Origin: Verrucomicrobiota bacterium | GTDB taxonomy: Bacteria > Verrucomicrobiota > Verrucomicrobiia > Verrucomicrobiales > Akkermansiaceae | Reading direction: 5' to 3' | Length of the DNA: 50,988 nt | NCBI GenBank assembly: GCA_026397725.1 | Contig: JAPLUI010000243.1 | Span: 1-50,988, forward strand | Part shown: positions 26,855 through 35,134 of the stretch, piece by piece | How the letters are laid out: every line of letters starts with the position of its first letter | Numbering within the stretch: position 1 is the first letter of the stretch | Notes under the pieces: model-generated | What the model saw: the letters and a program-made list of their open reading frames with translations, nothing else | The model's database searches: none | Told to the model about the DNA's origin: nothing | Translations under genes and position numbers: made by a program

Positions 26855-28725
26855 ACCGTTTCATTCCCTATCTCGTGCTGCTCGTCGCCGCCCTCTGGCT
26901 GGGTTCCTCTTGGGTCAGCCCCAAGCCCAAGCCCGGCGATTTTGACCTCAGGTCCTTCAACCGCCTGCCGGTGCTCGTCGGCGGTCGCATCAAGCCGCTG
27001 GATACCGTGGCACGCAATTCCCTGCTGATCATGCGCGGCAAGCAGACGCTGCGCTTGAAATCCGGCGAGAAGATGAGTGCCTCGCGCTGGCTGGCCGACG
27101 TGCTGTTCAACGCCCCCGTCGCCGACACCTATCCGGTCTTTGCCATCGCCAATCAGGAGGTGCTGGGCATGTTCGGCTTGCCGCAGGAAGACAAACGCTA
27201 CTGCTCCTTTGCCGAACTCCAACCCGCCCTGCAAAAAGTCGAGGAAGAAGGCCGCCTCGCCGCCGAGATCAATGCCAAGCAGCGCACCGCCTTCCAAAGT
27301 GCCATCTACAACCTGCGCAACTCGCTCTATTTCTATCAACAACTCAAGGGCAGCATCCACCTCGAGGACACCCGCAACTTCGGGGCCGAAATCAACAGCT
27401 ATGCCCAGGCCGTCGCCACCAGCGCCGCCGCCCTCAAGCAAGCCAACACCCAGCCCGACAAGGATCAGCTCGCGCTGCTCAGAAGCGCCGCCGCCCGCTA
27501 CCAGGCACAAGCCGAGAACGCCTACATGCTCAGCGTGGCCCCACCCGCCGGCGGCCAGGCCGGCGACTGGCTCAGCACCGGGGCCGCCCTGCTGCGCGTG
27601 GAATCCCCGCAGACCATCCCGGCCTCGGTCGCCGCCTTTGCCGATCTGGGTGACGCCTTCCGCGCTGGCGACCACGCCGCCTTTTCCCATGTGGCCAACG
27701 AATACGCCGGCTGGCTCGGCATCGAGCATCCCGAGTTGAGCGGTCGCACCGCCTACGAGTTGCGCTTCAACCAGATGGAGCCCTTCTATCAAAGCATGGT
27801 GTTGTACGTCGCGGCCTTCCTGTTAGCCTGCGGCTCGTGGCTGGCGTTGCCCAAAGGTTTGCGCCAGACCGCCTTTCTGCTGCTGGTGCTGGCGCTGGCG
27901 GTCCACTCCTTCGGCATGTTTTCGCGCATGTATCTGCAAGGCCGCCCGCCGGTCACCAATCTCTACTCCTCCGCCATCTTCGTCGGCTGGGGCGCGGTCG
28001 TCATCGGCCTCGTGCTCGAGCGCTTGTTCCGCGACGGCATCGGCGCGGCCAGCGCCGGCATGGTCGGCTTCGTCACCCTCATCATCGCCCACCACCTCGG
28101 CTCCAACGGCGACACCCTCGAGATGATGCAAGCGGTGCTCGACAGCAACCTCTGGCTGGCCACTCATGTGGTCGTCATCACCGCCGGCTATTCCGCCATG
28201 TTCCTGGCTGGCATGTTGGCGGTGGTGTACGTCGGCCTCGGCGTGTTCACCCGCTTGCTCACCCGTGAGACCGCGCTGGCCCTCACCCGCATGGTTTACG
28301 GTGTGATTTGTTTTGCCACCCTCTTCAGCTTTGTCGGCACCGTGCTCGGCGGCATTTGGGCCGACCAATCGTGGGGCCGCTTCTGGGGCTGGGATCCGAA
28401 GGAGAATGGGGCGCTGCTCATCGTCCTGTGGTGTGCGCTCATCCTGCATGCCCGGTGGGGCGGCTTCATCCGCCAGCGCGGCCTGATGGCCATGGCAATC
28501 TTCGGCAACGCCATCACCGCCTTCTCGTGGTTTGGCGTCAATATGTTAGGCGTGGGCCTGCATTCCTATGGCTTCATGGACAAGGCCTTTCCGTGGCTCG
28601 TCGCCTTCGTCATCGCCCAAGGTGTGATGATCATCCTCAGCCGCCTGCCTGCCTCCAAATGGAGCAGCTTCCGCAACGCCGAGCGCCGCGACCTCTCCGC
28701 CGCCGGCTTCGGCACGCCATCCTAA
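26851..28725 (+). CDS. ccsA: Cytochrome c biogenesis protein CcsA with large N-terminal domain
   Basis: This 624-residue protein has a first TM at 6-20 and a soluble, Ala/Gln-rich periplasmic domain to about residue 310. About eight TM helices follow. The heme-handling tryptophan-rich (WWD-type) motif WGRFWGWDPKENGA lies at about 507-520, followed by HARWGGF. Shorter CcsA proteins lack the N-terminal 300 residues, which here begin RSFNRLPVLVGGRIKPLDTVARN, a segment common in PVC and Bacteroidota homologues. It forms the system II synthetase with ResB, which it overlaps by 4 bases. Confidence 0.93.
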   Translation: MNRFIPYLVLLVAALWLGSSWVSPKPKPGDFDLRSFNRLPVLVGGRIKPLDTVARNSLLIMRGKQTLRLKSGEKMSASRWLADVLFNAPVADTYPVFAIANQEVLGMFGLPQEDKRYCSFAELQPALQKVEEEGRLAAEINAKQRTAFQSAIYNLRNSLYFYQQLKGSIHLEDTRNFGAEINSYAQAVATSAAALKQANTQPDKDQLALLRSAAARYQAQAENAYMLSVAPPAGGQAGDWLSTGAALLRVESPQTIPASVAAFADLGDAFRAGDHAAFSHVANEYAGWLGIEHPELSGRTAYELRFNQMEPFYQSMVLYVAAFLLACGSWLALPKGLRQTAFLLLVLALAVHSFGMFSRMYLQGRPPVTNLYSSAIFVGWGAVVIGLVLERLFRDGIGAASAGMVGFVTLIIAHHLGSNGDTLEMMQAVLDSNLWLATHVVVITAGYSAMFLAGMLAVVYVGLGVFTRLLTRETALALTRMVYGVICFATLFSFVGTVLGGIWADQSWGRFWGWDPKENGALLIVLWCALILHARWGGFIRQRGLMAMAIFGNAITAFSWFGVNMLGVGLHSYGFMDKAFPWLVAFVIAQGVMIILSRLPASKWSSFRNAERRDLSAAGFGTPS

Positions 28726-28751
28726 GTCCCGCGCAAGAATAGCTATCGAAT

Positions 28752-28857
28752 TGTAGCGGCGGTCTATGACCGCCGATGCGAAAGCACAAGCGCCTTGACT
28801 CTTCTCATGGCATCGACTTTTCCCGCAGGGGAAAAGTAGTCACAGACCGCCGCTACA
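28752..28857. repeat. Composite inverted-repeat element
   Basis: A perfect 14-bp inverted repeat, TGTAGCGGCGGTCT (28752-28765) and its complement (28844-28857), encloses a second hairpin CTTTTCCC-GCAG-GGGAAAAG (28817-28836). The left arm also self-pairs with GACCGCC around TAT (28758-28774). It looks like a small non-autonomous palindromic element between ccsA and the methyltransferase. No transposase is present. Confidence 0.7.
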
Positions 28858-28943
28858 TGGCACCTCATGCGCATGCGACCGTTATTATTGCGCGGGCACT
28901 AAGTCCCGCCACTCTTCTTTTCAGCCTTTCAGCTTTTTCTCCC

Positions 28944-29906
28944 ATGCCCCGCTTCGACCACTTCATGCACCGGGCCATGCACGACCCGGAGCATGGTTAC
29001 TATGCACGCCGCATTGTCGGCATCGGCCGCCGTGGCGACTTCACCACCGCCCCCATGCTCTCGGCGGCCCCCGCCCGCGCCATCGCCGCCTGGGCCGCGC
29101 GGGCGCTGTGCGAGTCGGGCTGCCGCGATTTGATAGAGATCGGGCCGGGCGAGGGCACCCTGGCGGCCGCCGTGCACCGCGCGCTGCCGTGGCACGTCCG
29201 CTGGAGAACCCGCCTGCACCTCGTGGAATCCTCCCCCGTCCTCGCTGCGGACCAACAGCGGCTTCTCGGCCGGCGGGCCCGTTGGCATCGCGACATGCCA
29301 GCGGCCCTCGCCGCCTGTGCCGGTCGCGCGGTGATTTTCTCCAACGAGTTGGTGGATGCCTTTCCGGTCAGGCGTTTTCAGAACACCGCCGAGGGCTGGC
29401 GCGAACTGGCCCTGGTGTTTGATGCTGACCACCGCGTCCGCGAAGTCCTGCTGCCTCCGGCCCCAATGCCGCCATCCTCATCGTTTCAGCAACCCCATCC
29501 CGTCGGCCAATGGATCGAAGTCCATGACTCCTACCGCGAGTGGCTCACCGCCTGGCTGCCCGCCTGGCACGCCGGGCGCCTGCTCACCATCGACTACGGC
29601 GCCACCGCCGCCGACCTCTATCACCGCCGCCCGCGCGGCACTCTGCGGGCCTATCTTTGCCATCAACGGCTCGAGGGCCCGGCCATCTATGACATCCCCG
29701 GCCGGCAGGACCTCACTGCCGACGTCAACTTCACCGATCTGACCGAGTGGAGCGCCCCATGGTGTGCCGCTAGCAGCCTGCTTCCGTTCCGCGAGTTCAT
29801 CCAAGCCGCCGCTGATCCCTCCAACCCGACCGACCAGGCCCTCCTCAATGAACACGGAGCCGGCACTGCCTATCTGGTTCTCGACCAATCACGCAGTGCC
29901 CCCTGA
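28944..29906 (+). CDS. MidA/NDUFAF7-family SAM-dependent methyltransferase
   Basis: This 320-residue protein matches the MidA/NDUFAF7 family (DUF185): an N-terminal F..FMHRAMHDPEHGYY segment, the SAM-binding IEIGPGEGTLAAAV near residue 67, SNELVDAFPVRRF, LLTIDYGA and DVNFTDL. The human member methylates an arginine of a complex I subunit and helps complex I assembly. Bacterial roles are poorly known. The start at 28944 removes a 56-residue upstream extension that lies over the intergenic repeat. It is probably cytoplasmic. It lies inside the respiratory block, which fits an assembly role but does not prove it. Confidence 0.85.
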   Translation: MPRFDHFMHRAMHDPEHGYYARRIVGIGRRGDFTTAPMLSAAPARAIAAWAARALCESGCRDLIEIGPGEGTLAAAVHRALPWHVRWRTRLHLVESSPVLAADQQRLLGRRARWHRDMPAALAACAGRAVIFSNELVDAFPVRRFQNTAEGWRELALVFDADHRVREVLLPPAPMPPSSSFQQPHPVGQWIEVHDSYREWLTAWLPAWHAGRLLTIDYGATAADLYHRRPRGTLRAYLCHQRLEGPAIYDIPGRQDLTADVNFTDLTEWSAPWCAASSLLPFREFIQAAADPSNPTDQALLNEHGAGTAYLVLDQSRSAP

Positions 29907-30435
29907 TCAAAGGCCGTGCTGAAGGCCTGATGATTTGTCAGACACTCAGTCATCAGCCTGCGAGACGGACCGTGCCGCATGGGAACCCCGCCGCTCTAAC
30001 GGTTGAGCCAAAGCGGTGTGGCGGGCTGCGCCCTTCCCACCGCACTCCATACATTCGCCTCCGCCTGGGCAGGTGCAGGCAGCGCTTTCCTGGTTCCCGA
30101 CCCACCACGCAGCACCTGCCGGGGCAGGCTGAACCGCGCATATTTTCTGTAATTCTACGCACCGATTTTTATTCCGTTGTCCGATCCGGAAAATCACCAC
30201 AAACACCGAGCGGAGCTTCAGCTTAGATCTGGAACCACCATAAGCCCTACCCAGCCATGCCCTCCGTGCCTCTCATTACGGCAGCCGTCTTCATTTCCGC
30301 AGATCTCAACGGCGGCGCGGCGGCGGACGGTGCGCACCTCACCCAGTCTTGCGCCATGCGTCGTGGGCAGCGTGCAGGCCCCGGAAATGGGCCAAGATCT
30401 GAAGCTCAACCCAAGAACCAAAGCCATTCATCACC
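29907..30435. other. Long intergenic region before the first cytochrome/Fe-S/NrfD module
   Basis: No convincing gene lies in these 529 bases. It contains the repeat copy at 29984-30056, a small hairpin AGGCC...GGCCT near 29914-29932, and an AT-richer segment at about 30138-30200 (TATTTTCTGTAATTC, ATTTTTATTCCG) that is the likeliest promoter of the downstream operon. Confidence 0.4.
29984..30056 (+). repeat. Dispersed repeat, copy A
   Basis: The sequence runs CCCCGCCGCTCTAACGGTT, AGCCAAAGCGG, then CTTCCCACCGCACTCCATAC and ATTC. The same order occurs three more times at the end of the window (50722-50772, 50858-50908, and inverted at 50931-50988). It has no coding capacity and is a probable non-autonomous repeat family of this genome. 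Confidence 0.75.
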
Positions 30436-30894
30436 ATGAGATTTCTAAAGATGCCGCCGCAAATACTTCGCCTGGTATTGCTGATCTTCGCCATTGTGGT
30501 TAGCTATCTGGTGGCACGCACCCTGCTGACGCCCTCGTCGTTTCGTGAGTTTGGTTTTTATCGAGGTGCGGCCTTGGTGGAACTTGCGGCGCGTACGCCA
30601 GTCTATGCCGGCAAGCAGGCTTGTGGAGTGCGCCACCCGGACGTCCTCAAAACCCTTGCCAAGGGCGGCCACAAGACGCTCTCCTGCGAAGGCTGTCACG
30701 GCGTGGTGAGCAAGGACCAACTGGAGAATCCCGATCGCAAAATGGAGAAGCCCACCGCCAAGATTTGCCTGCGTTGCCACGAAGCCAGCCCGTCGCGCCC
30801 GGTATGGTTCCGGCAAATCACCGTCAAAGACCATTACGCGGAGACGTGCATCGAGTGCCATATTCCCCATGAACCCAACGAAGTCAATGAATGA
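30436..30894 (+). CDS. Membrane-anchored multiheme cytochrome with one broken heme site
   Basis: This 152-residue protein has an N-terminal TM anchor (residues 9-28), then YRGAALVELAARTPVYAGKQAC. Three intact heme sites follow: CEGCH at 84, CLRCH at 111 and CIECH at 138. The first site expected after AGKQA reads C63-G-V-R-H67 and lacks the second Cys, so only three c-type hemes can be attached normally. It belongs to the small NrfB-like/c3-like cytochromes that pair with ferredoxin and NrfD subunits. It overlaps the ferredoxin gene by 8 bases (start at 30887). Role: electron transfer between the Fe-S subunit and periplasmic carriers. Confidence 0.82.
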   Translation: MRFLKMPPQILRLVLLIFAIVVSYLVARTLLTPSSFREFGFYRGAALVELAARTPVYAGKQACGVRHPDVLKTLAKGGHKTLSCEGCHGVVSKDQLENPDRKMEKPTAKICLRCHEASPSRPVWFRQITVKDHYAETCIECHIPHEPNEVNE

Positions 30895-31690
30895 TTCAAT
30901 TCCACGCCGACGCATGTTGGCCACCGTTGGCGGCGTGCTCGCCGGCCTGCTCTCGCTGCCGCTGGCACGGGCGCTCAAGAAGAAATTCTCCCCCTCGGCA
31001 GTCGCCCTGAAGAATTACGATCCGACCCAGCACAAGTGGCTCATGTGCGTGGATGTGGACAGGTGCATCGGCTGCGGGCTGTGTGCTGATGCCTGCAAAA
31101 CCGAGAACCAGGTACCCGAGGAAGCGCATTACTTCCGCACCTGGGTCGAGCGTTACATCATCAGGAAACCCGCGCCCGGCGCCGACGCGGTGCGGGGCGA
31201 AGTGCTGGTGGATTCACCCAACGGCGGGCGGGGCGGGTTCCCGCCGACGACGGTGCCGCGGGAGGATATCCTCAAATCGTTTTTCGTGCCCAAGCTCTGC
31301 AATCTTTGCGAGGCTTCGCCTTGCACACAAGTGTGCCCGGTGGGTGCCACGTTTGATGCGCCGGACGGCGCGGTGTTAGTCGATCCAGCCTATTGCATTG
31401 GTTGCGGGTTTTGCATCCAGGCCTGTCCATACGGGTGCCGGTTCTTGAACCCAAAGACCAATACCGCGGAAAAATGCACGCTTTGTTATCACCGCATCGT
31501 CCTGGGGCTCAAGCCGGCGTGCGTGGAGATATGTCCGACTCAAGCGCGGGTGTTCGGCGATGTGAAGAACCCGGTTGAGGACGACCCTCTCCAGGCCTTT
31601 GTCCGGAACCACAAGGTACACACCCTCAAGCCGCACCTGGGTACCAGTCCCCGTTTGTTATACGCCAATTTAGATAAGGAGGTCCGTTAA
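30887..31690 (+). CDS. Tat-exported four-cluster ferredoxin subunit (NrfC/HybA-like)
   Basis: This 267-residue protein has a twin-arginine signal (IPRRRMLATVGGVLAGLLS). Four cysteine groups are typical of 4x[4Fe-4S] DMSO-reductase-type electron subunits: CIGCGLCADAC, CNLCEASPCTQVCP, CIGCGFCIQACP and CTLCYHR...CVEICP. It would sit on the periplasmic face and pass electrons between the NrfD subunit and the cytochrome. The start at 30887 overlaps the upstream stop by 8 bases; 30869 is an in-frame alternative. No molybdopterin catalytic subunit is encoded nearby, so the complex resembles NrfBCD or Geobacter Cbc-type quinol-cytochrome complexes. Confidence 0.9.
   Translation: MNDSIPRRRMLATVGGVLAGLLSLPLARALKKKFSPSAVALKNYDPTQHKWLMCVDVDRCIGCGLCADACKTENQVPEEAHYFRTWVERYIIRKPAPGADAVRGEVLVDSPNGGRGGFPPTTVPREDILKSFFVPKLCNLCEASPCTQVCPVGATFDAPDGAVLVDPAYCIGCGFCIQACPYGCRFLNPKTNTAEKCTLCYHRIVLGLKPACVEICPTQARVFGDVKNPVEDDPLQAFVRNHKVHTLKPHLGTSPRLLYANLDKEVR
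31676..31683 (+). promoter_or_regulatory. Strong Shine-Dalgarno before the first NrfD gene
   Basis: AAGGAGGT, a full anti-16S match, lies 8 bases before the ATG at 31692 and overlaps the end of the ferredoxin gene. It stands out because most starts in this window have no recognisable ribosome-binding site. It fixes the NrfD start. Confidence 0.85.
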
Positions 31691-31691
31691 T

Positions 31692-32927
31692 ATGTCCATG
31701 GAAATCGCCACTATTCTCGCCGAGGTTGCGCCGCGCTTCGACGGTTATGTGTACCCCAATGAATCCGGCACGCATCCGCTGTGGGGGGTGCTCATCGTCC
31801 TCTATCCCTATATCACCGGCTTGGTGGCTGGCGCGTTCATCATGGCGTCGCTGGTGCGGGTCTTCCGCGTCAAGGCGCTGGAACCGGTCTATCGGCTTTC
31901 GCTGCTGACGGCGTTGGCGTTTTTGCTGTGCGCCACCTTGCCCTTGCTGTTCCACCTTGGCCATCCCGTGCGCTCCTATCAAATCATGATCACGCCGCAC
32001 CTCACCTCGCCGATGGCCATCTTCGGCTTCGTCTATGCGTGGTATCTGATGGCCGTGCTGTTACTGGAATTGTGGTTCGATTACCGGCAGGACTTTGTCG
32101 AGTGGTCCAGGACCGAAACCGGGCTTGGCGGCTTCATCTACCGCACGCTCACCGTCGGTGTTACCGACGTGTCGGAGCGGGCGATCGCCCTGGATACCAA
32201 GCTGAGCTGGATCATTTCCATTGTCGGCATTCCCTCCGCGTTTCTCCTGCATGGCTATGTTGGCTTCATTTTCGGTTCCATCAAGGCCAATCCGTGGTGG
32301 GGCAATGCCATCATGCCGATCATCTTCATTTTGTCGGCAATGGTCTCGGGCATTGCGCTGTGTGTGTTCGTTTACATGGTGTTGAGTTGGATTCGGCGGC
32401 GCTCCATCGACATGCGCTGTCTGGATGTCATGGGCATGTTTCTGTTTTACGGGCTGGTGATTGACGCCACCGTGGAGGCCCTCGACTGGGTCCACCGTTC
32501 CTATTCCGCACAGGAAGGATTCCATGTGATGGAATACATGGCCCAACAGAGCTTGTTCTACACCTTGAGCATCGGCCAGGTCTTGGTGGGCACGTTGCTG
32601 CCGTTGCTGGCGCTGGGCACGCTCCAAGTCGCACGCAAGCACGTCCCGGATCTCGTCCGCAAGCGGATGTATTTCACCTGTTCGGTCTTCGTCCTGATCG
32701 GGGTGCTGGCGATGCGCTGGAATGTGGTGATGGGCGGGCAGTTCTACTCCAAGAGCCTGCGCGGCGTGATGAGCTACAAGTTCCAATTCGCCGGTGCCGA
32801 GGGCTGGTTCCTGAGCCTGATCCTGCTGAGTTTGCCCTTTGTCATCCTCACCGTGTTGATCAAGTTGTTTCTGTCCGAACGCCTGCCGACGGAGGGCCAT
32901 GTGCCTCATCGGATCGAAGACAAGTGA
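31692..32927 (+). CDS. NrfD/PsrC-family quinone-interacting membrane subunit
   Basis: This 411-residue protein is highly hydrophobic with about ten TM helices. The pattern LWGVLIVLYPYITGLVAGAFIMASL followed by LLFHLGHP is characteristic of NrfD-family subunits that bind menaquinone. It ends in a short soluble tail. It lies directly after the ferredoxin gene with a strong ribosome-binding site. Together with the ferredoxin and small cytochrome it forms the first quinone-cytochrome module. Proton translocation has been proposed for some relatives, but this cannot be judged here. Confidence 0.9.
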   Translation: MSMEIATILAEVAPRFDGYVYPNESGTHPLWGVLIVLYPYITGLVAGAFIMASLVRVFRVKALEPVYRLSLLTALAFLLCATLPLLFHLGHPVRSYQIMITPHLTSPMAIFGFVYAWYLMAVLLLELWFDYRQDFVEWSRTETGLGGFIYRTLTVGVTDVSERAIALDTKLSWIISIVGIPSAFLLHGYVGFIFGSIKANPWWGNAIMPIIFILSAMVSGIALCVFVYMVLSWIRRRSIDMRCLDVMGMFLFYGLVIDATVEALDWVHRSYSAQEGFHVMEYMAQQSLFYTLSIGQVLVGTLLPLLALGTLQVARKHVPDLVRKRMYFTCSVFVLIGVLAMRWNVVMGGQFYSKSLRGVMSYKFQFAGAEGWFLSLILLSLPFVILTVLIKLFLSERLPTEGHVPHRIEDK

Positions 32928-33109
32928 ACCTCCACGCCTTCGTGAACCCAACCGTGGGCCCTGCCATGCGTGCACCCCCCCATTGCCCAAAGAATCCGCG
33001 CTTCTGTCATTGTGTTTGCGATGAGACGGGTACACATTCCCTGCAGCGAGGGCGGGCATCGGGTGATGCCAACCCGAGTGCTTACATCCCCAACCAAACA
33101 TCCCCAACC

Positions 33110-33439
33110 ATGCAAACAATGAAAAGACTGTGCCTTATTGCGGCGACCACCCTGATTGCGATGACCCTCAACGCGGGCGCTGCGGATGGCAGTGCCATCT
33201 ACACCAAGGAATGCACGAAATGCCACGGTGCCGACGGCAAGGGCGACACCCCGATGGGCAAGAAGCTCAAGTGCAAGGATCTGAGTGTCGAAGCCGCGAA
33301 GCTCGGCGAGGCCAAGATCGCGACCGCCATCAAGGAAGGCCTCAAGGAAGGCGACAAGGTGCGCATGAAGGCGTTCAAGGACCTCAGCGATGCCGACGTC
33401 CAGGCCCTCGCCAAATACGTCCTCACCCTCAAGAAATAG
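33110..33439 (+). CDS. Small monoheme c-type cytochrome (second paralogue)
   Basis: This 109-residue protein has a signal peptide (cut near AGA-A, residue 24), a heme site CTKCH at 35-39, and a probable axial Met in RMKAF near residue 84. The Lys-rich character and spacing are shared with the cytochrome at 22277-22591. It sits between the two cytochrome/Fe-S/NrfD modules and could be the common soluble carrier. The start at 33110 was chosen for the signal peptide; 33119 is an alternative. The 182 bases upstream hold no gene. Confidence 0.88.
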   Translation: MQTMKRLCLIAATTLIAMTLNAGAADGSAIYTKECTKCHGADGKGDTPMGKKLKCKDLSVEAAKLGEAKIATAIKEGLKEGDKVRMKAFKDLSDADVQALAKYVLTLKK

Positions 33440-33460
33440 TCTGACAGAATGATTCGCGGA

Positions 33461-33499
33461 CCGGCGCGGTCATGGGGGATTCCCCGTGGGCCGCGCCGG
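33461..33499. other. Long stem-loop between cytochrome genes
   Basis: CCGGCGCGG pairs with CCGCGCCGG, and inside it CATGGGG pairs with CCCCGTG (one G-T) around a GATT loop, with a single bulge. No T-run follows. It starts 21 bases after the cytochrome stop. It is a candidate processing or stability element that could set different levels for the carrier and the downstream complex. Confidence 0.6.
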
Positions 33500-33539
33500 G
33501 TGCGTGGCTTTCCGACGGGTGTGTAGCAGGGAGAAAATG

Positions 33540-34184
33540 ATGAACGACAACCAACGAACCAGCCTCGTCTTGGTGGTTCTGTCCGCCGCGTTCGCGCTTG
33601 TGACCGTGGTCTTTGCGCTGGACCTGTGGGGCAAGCCGGCCCCGGTCCACCAGTGGCCGGTGGTGGACTCCGATTTTCTCAAGACCGAGACTTGGCGGCG
33701 TTCGTATGCGGACTTGGTCAGGGCCAAAGCGGATCTTGACGCCTTCGACTGTTACGGATGTCACGAGGAGGGCAAGAAGCAGGAGTTGAAATACGATGCC
33801 CAGAACCGCTTGGTGATTCCGGACGAGCACTCGGACATCGTGATGGGTCACGGCACCCATGGCCGCAACAACAACTGCTTTAACTGCCACAATGACGCGA
33901 ACCTGCTGCGGCTGCAGGCCCGCGATGGCCACGATCTGAAGTTTGAGGAAAGCACGATCCTGTGCGGGAGTTGCCATGGTCCGACCTACCGTGATTGGGA
34001 GGCCGGCTTGCACGGTCGCACCAGCGGTTACTGGGACCGCTCGCAGGGTTCCTTCAAGAAACAAGACTGCGTGAACTGCCACAATCCGCATTCCCCGAAA
34101 TTTCCGGGGCGCAAACCGGCACCGCCGCCGAATTATCTCCGGGAGAAACGCGCTGGATCGGAATCGCCCCCTACCGCACACTGA
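33540..34184 (+). CDS. Membrane-anchored tetraheme cytochrome
   Basis: This 214-residue protein has an N-terminal TM anchor (residues 8-28) and four heme sites: CYGCH at 71, CFNCH at 113, CGSCH at 142 and CVNCH at 177. The CHGP and CHNPHSP contexts are of the c3/NapC-like multiheme type. The start at 33540 has AGGGAG six bases upstream; 33537 is also possible. The stop is 2 bases before the ferredoxin gene start, so the two are cotranscribed. It is the cytochrome subunit of the second module. Confidence 0.88.
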   Translation: MNDNQRTSLVLVVLSAAFALVTVVFALDLWGKPAPVHQWPVVDSDFLKTETWRRSYADLVRAKADLDAFDCYGCHEEGKKQELKYDAQNRLVIPDEHSDIVMGHGTHGRNNNCFNCHNDANLLRLQARDGHDLKFEESTILCGSCHGPTYRDWEAGLHGRTSGYWDRSQGSFKKQDCVNCHNPHSPKFPGRKPAPPPNYLREKRAGSESPPTAH

Positions 34185-34186
34185 CC

Positions 34187-35134
34187 ATGGATCCGCAACC
34201 AGAGGCAACCCCCAACCCGGCTACCCCTTCGATGAATCGCCGCAGTTTCCTGCGTTCTTCCGCCGTGTTCGGCGCGGGTGCCGCCGCACTGGCCGCCAGC
34301 CTCAAGCCCTTGCTGGAACTCAAGGACTTCACCTCGATGGAGCAATTCCTGCAGAAGTACTACAAGGAAATGACGCCCGAGGACATGCAGAGGGTGCTCA
34401 CGCGGATCGAGAACGAGGTCGAGCGCCAATACGGGGTGCGCCCGCAGGTGCGGGATCTCAAGCCGATGGGCGGCGTCGAGTTCGTGTATGCGTTGAATCT
34501 CACGCGGTGCATCGGCTGCCGCAAGTGCGTGCATGCGTGCGTGGCCGAGAACAACCAATCGCGCAGCCCGGAGATCCAATACATCCGGGTGTTGAAGATG
34601 CCGCACGGTTCGCTCGACATCGAGAAATCGGCGCATGATTACAACCCGGAGCAGGTTCCCGAAAAGGGCTTCTTCTACATGCCGGTGCAGTGCCAGCAGT
34701 GCAAGAATCCGCCCTGCGTCAAGGTTTGCCCGGTGCATGCCACCTGGCAGGAGAGCGATGGAATCACGGTGATCGATTACGATTGGTGCATCGGCTGCCG
34801 CTACTGCATGGCCGCCTGCCCGTATGGCGCGCGCCGTTTCAACTTCACCCAGCCGTCGATCCCGCAAGACCGCCTCAACCCGGAGATGGCCTACCTTGGC
34901 AACCGTCCGCGCAAGATGGGGGTCACCGAGAAGTGCCACTTCTGCATCCAGCGCACCCGCACCGGCCGCTATCCCGCGTGCTTGGAAGTGTGCCCCGCCG
35001 GAGCGCGGAAATTCGGCAACATCCTCGATCCCGAGAGTGAGGTCTCCAAGATCCTCACGACCAAGCGGGTCTTCATCCAGCTCAAGGAGGAACTCGGCAC
35101 CTCTCCAAGGTTCTTTTACTACTTCGACGTATGA
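34187..35134 (+). CDS. Tat-exported four-cluster ferredoxin subunit (HybA-like)
   Basis: This 315-residue protein has a twin-arginine signal (NRRSFLRSSAVFGAG, residues 17-31). The ferredoxin core has four clusters: CIGCRKCVHAC, CQQCKNPPCVKVCP, CIGCRYCMAACP and CHFCIQR...CLEVCP. The segment between the signal and first cluster (about 40-95) is helical and absent from the first module's ferredoxin. Its stop overlaps the start of the NrfD-cNMP gene (ATGA at 35131-35134), showing tight coupling. It would relay electrons between that membrane subunit and the tetraheme cytochrome. Confidence 0.92.
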   Translation: MDPQPEATPNPATPSMNRRSFLRSSAVFGAGAAALAASLKPLLELKDFTSMEQFLQKYYKEMTPEDMQRVLTRIENEVERQYGVRPQVRDLKPMGGVEFVYALNLTRCIGCRKCVHACVAENNQSRSPEIQYIRVLKMPHGSLDIEKSAHDYNPEQVPEKGFFYMPVQCQQCKNPPCVKVCPVHATWQESDGITVIDYDWCIGCRYCMAACPYGARRFNFTQPSIPQDRLNPEMAYLGNRPRKMGVTEKCHFCIQRTRTGRYPACLEVCPAGARKFGNILDPESEVSKILTTKRVFIQLKEELGTSPRFFYYFDV

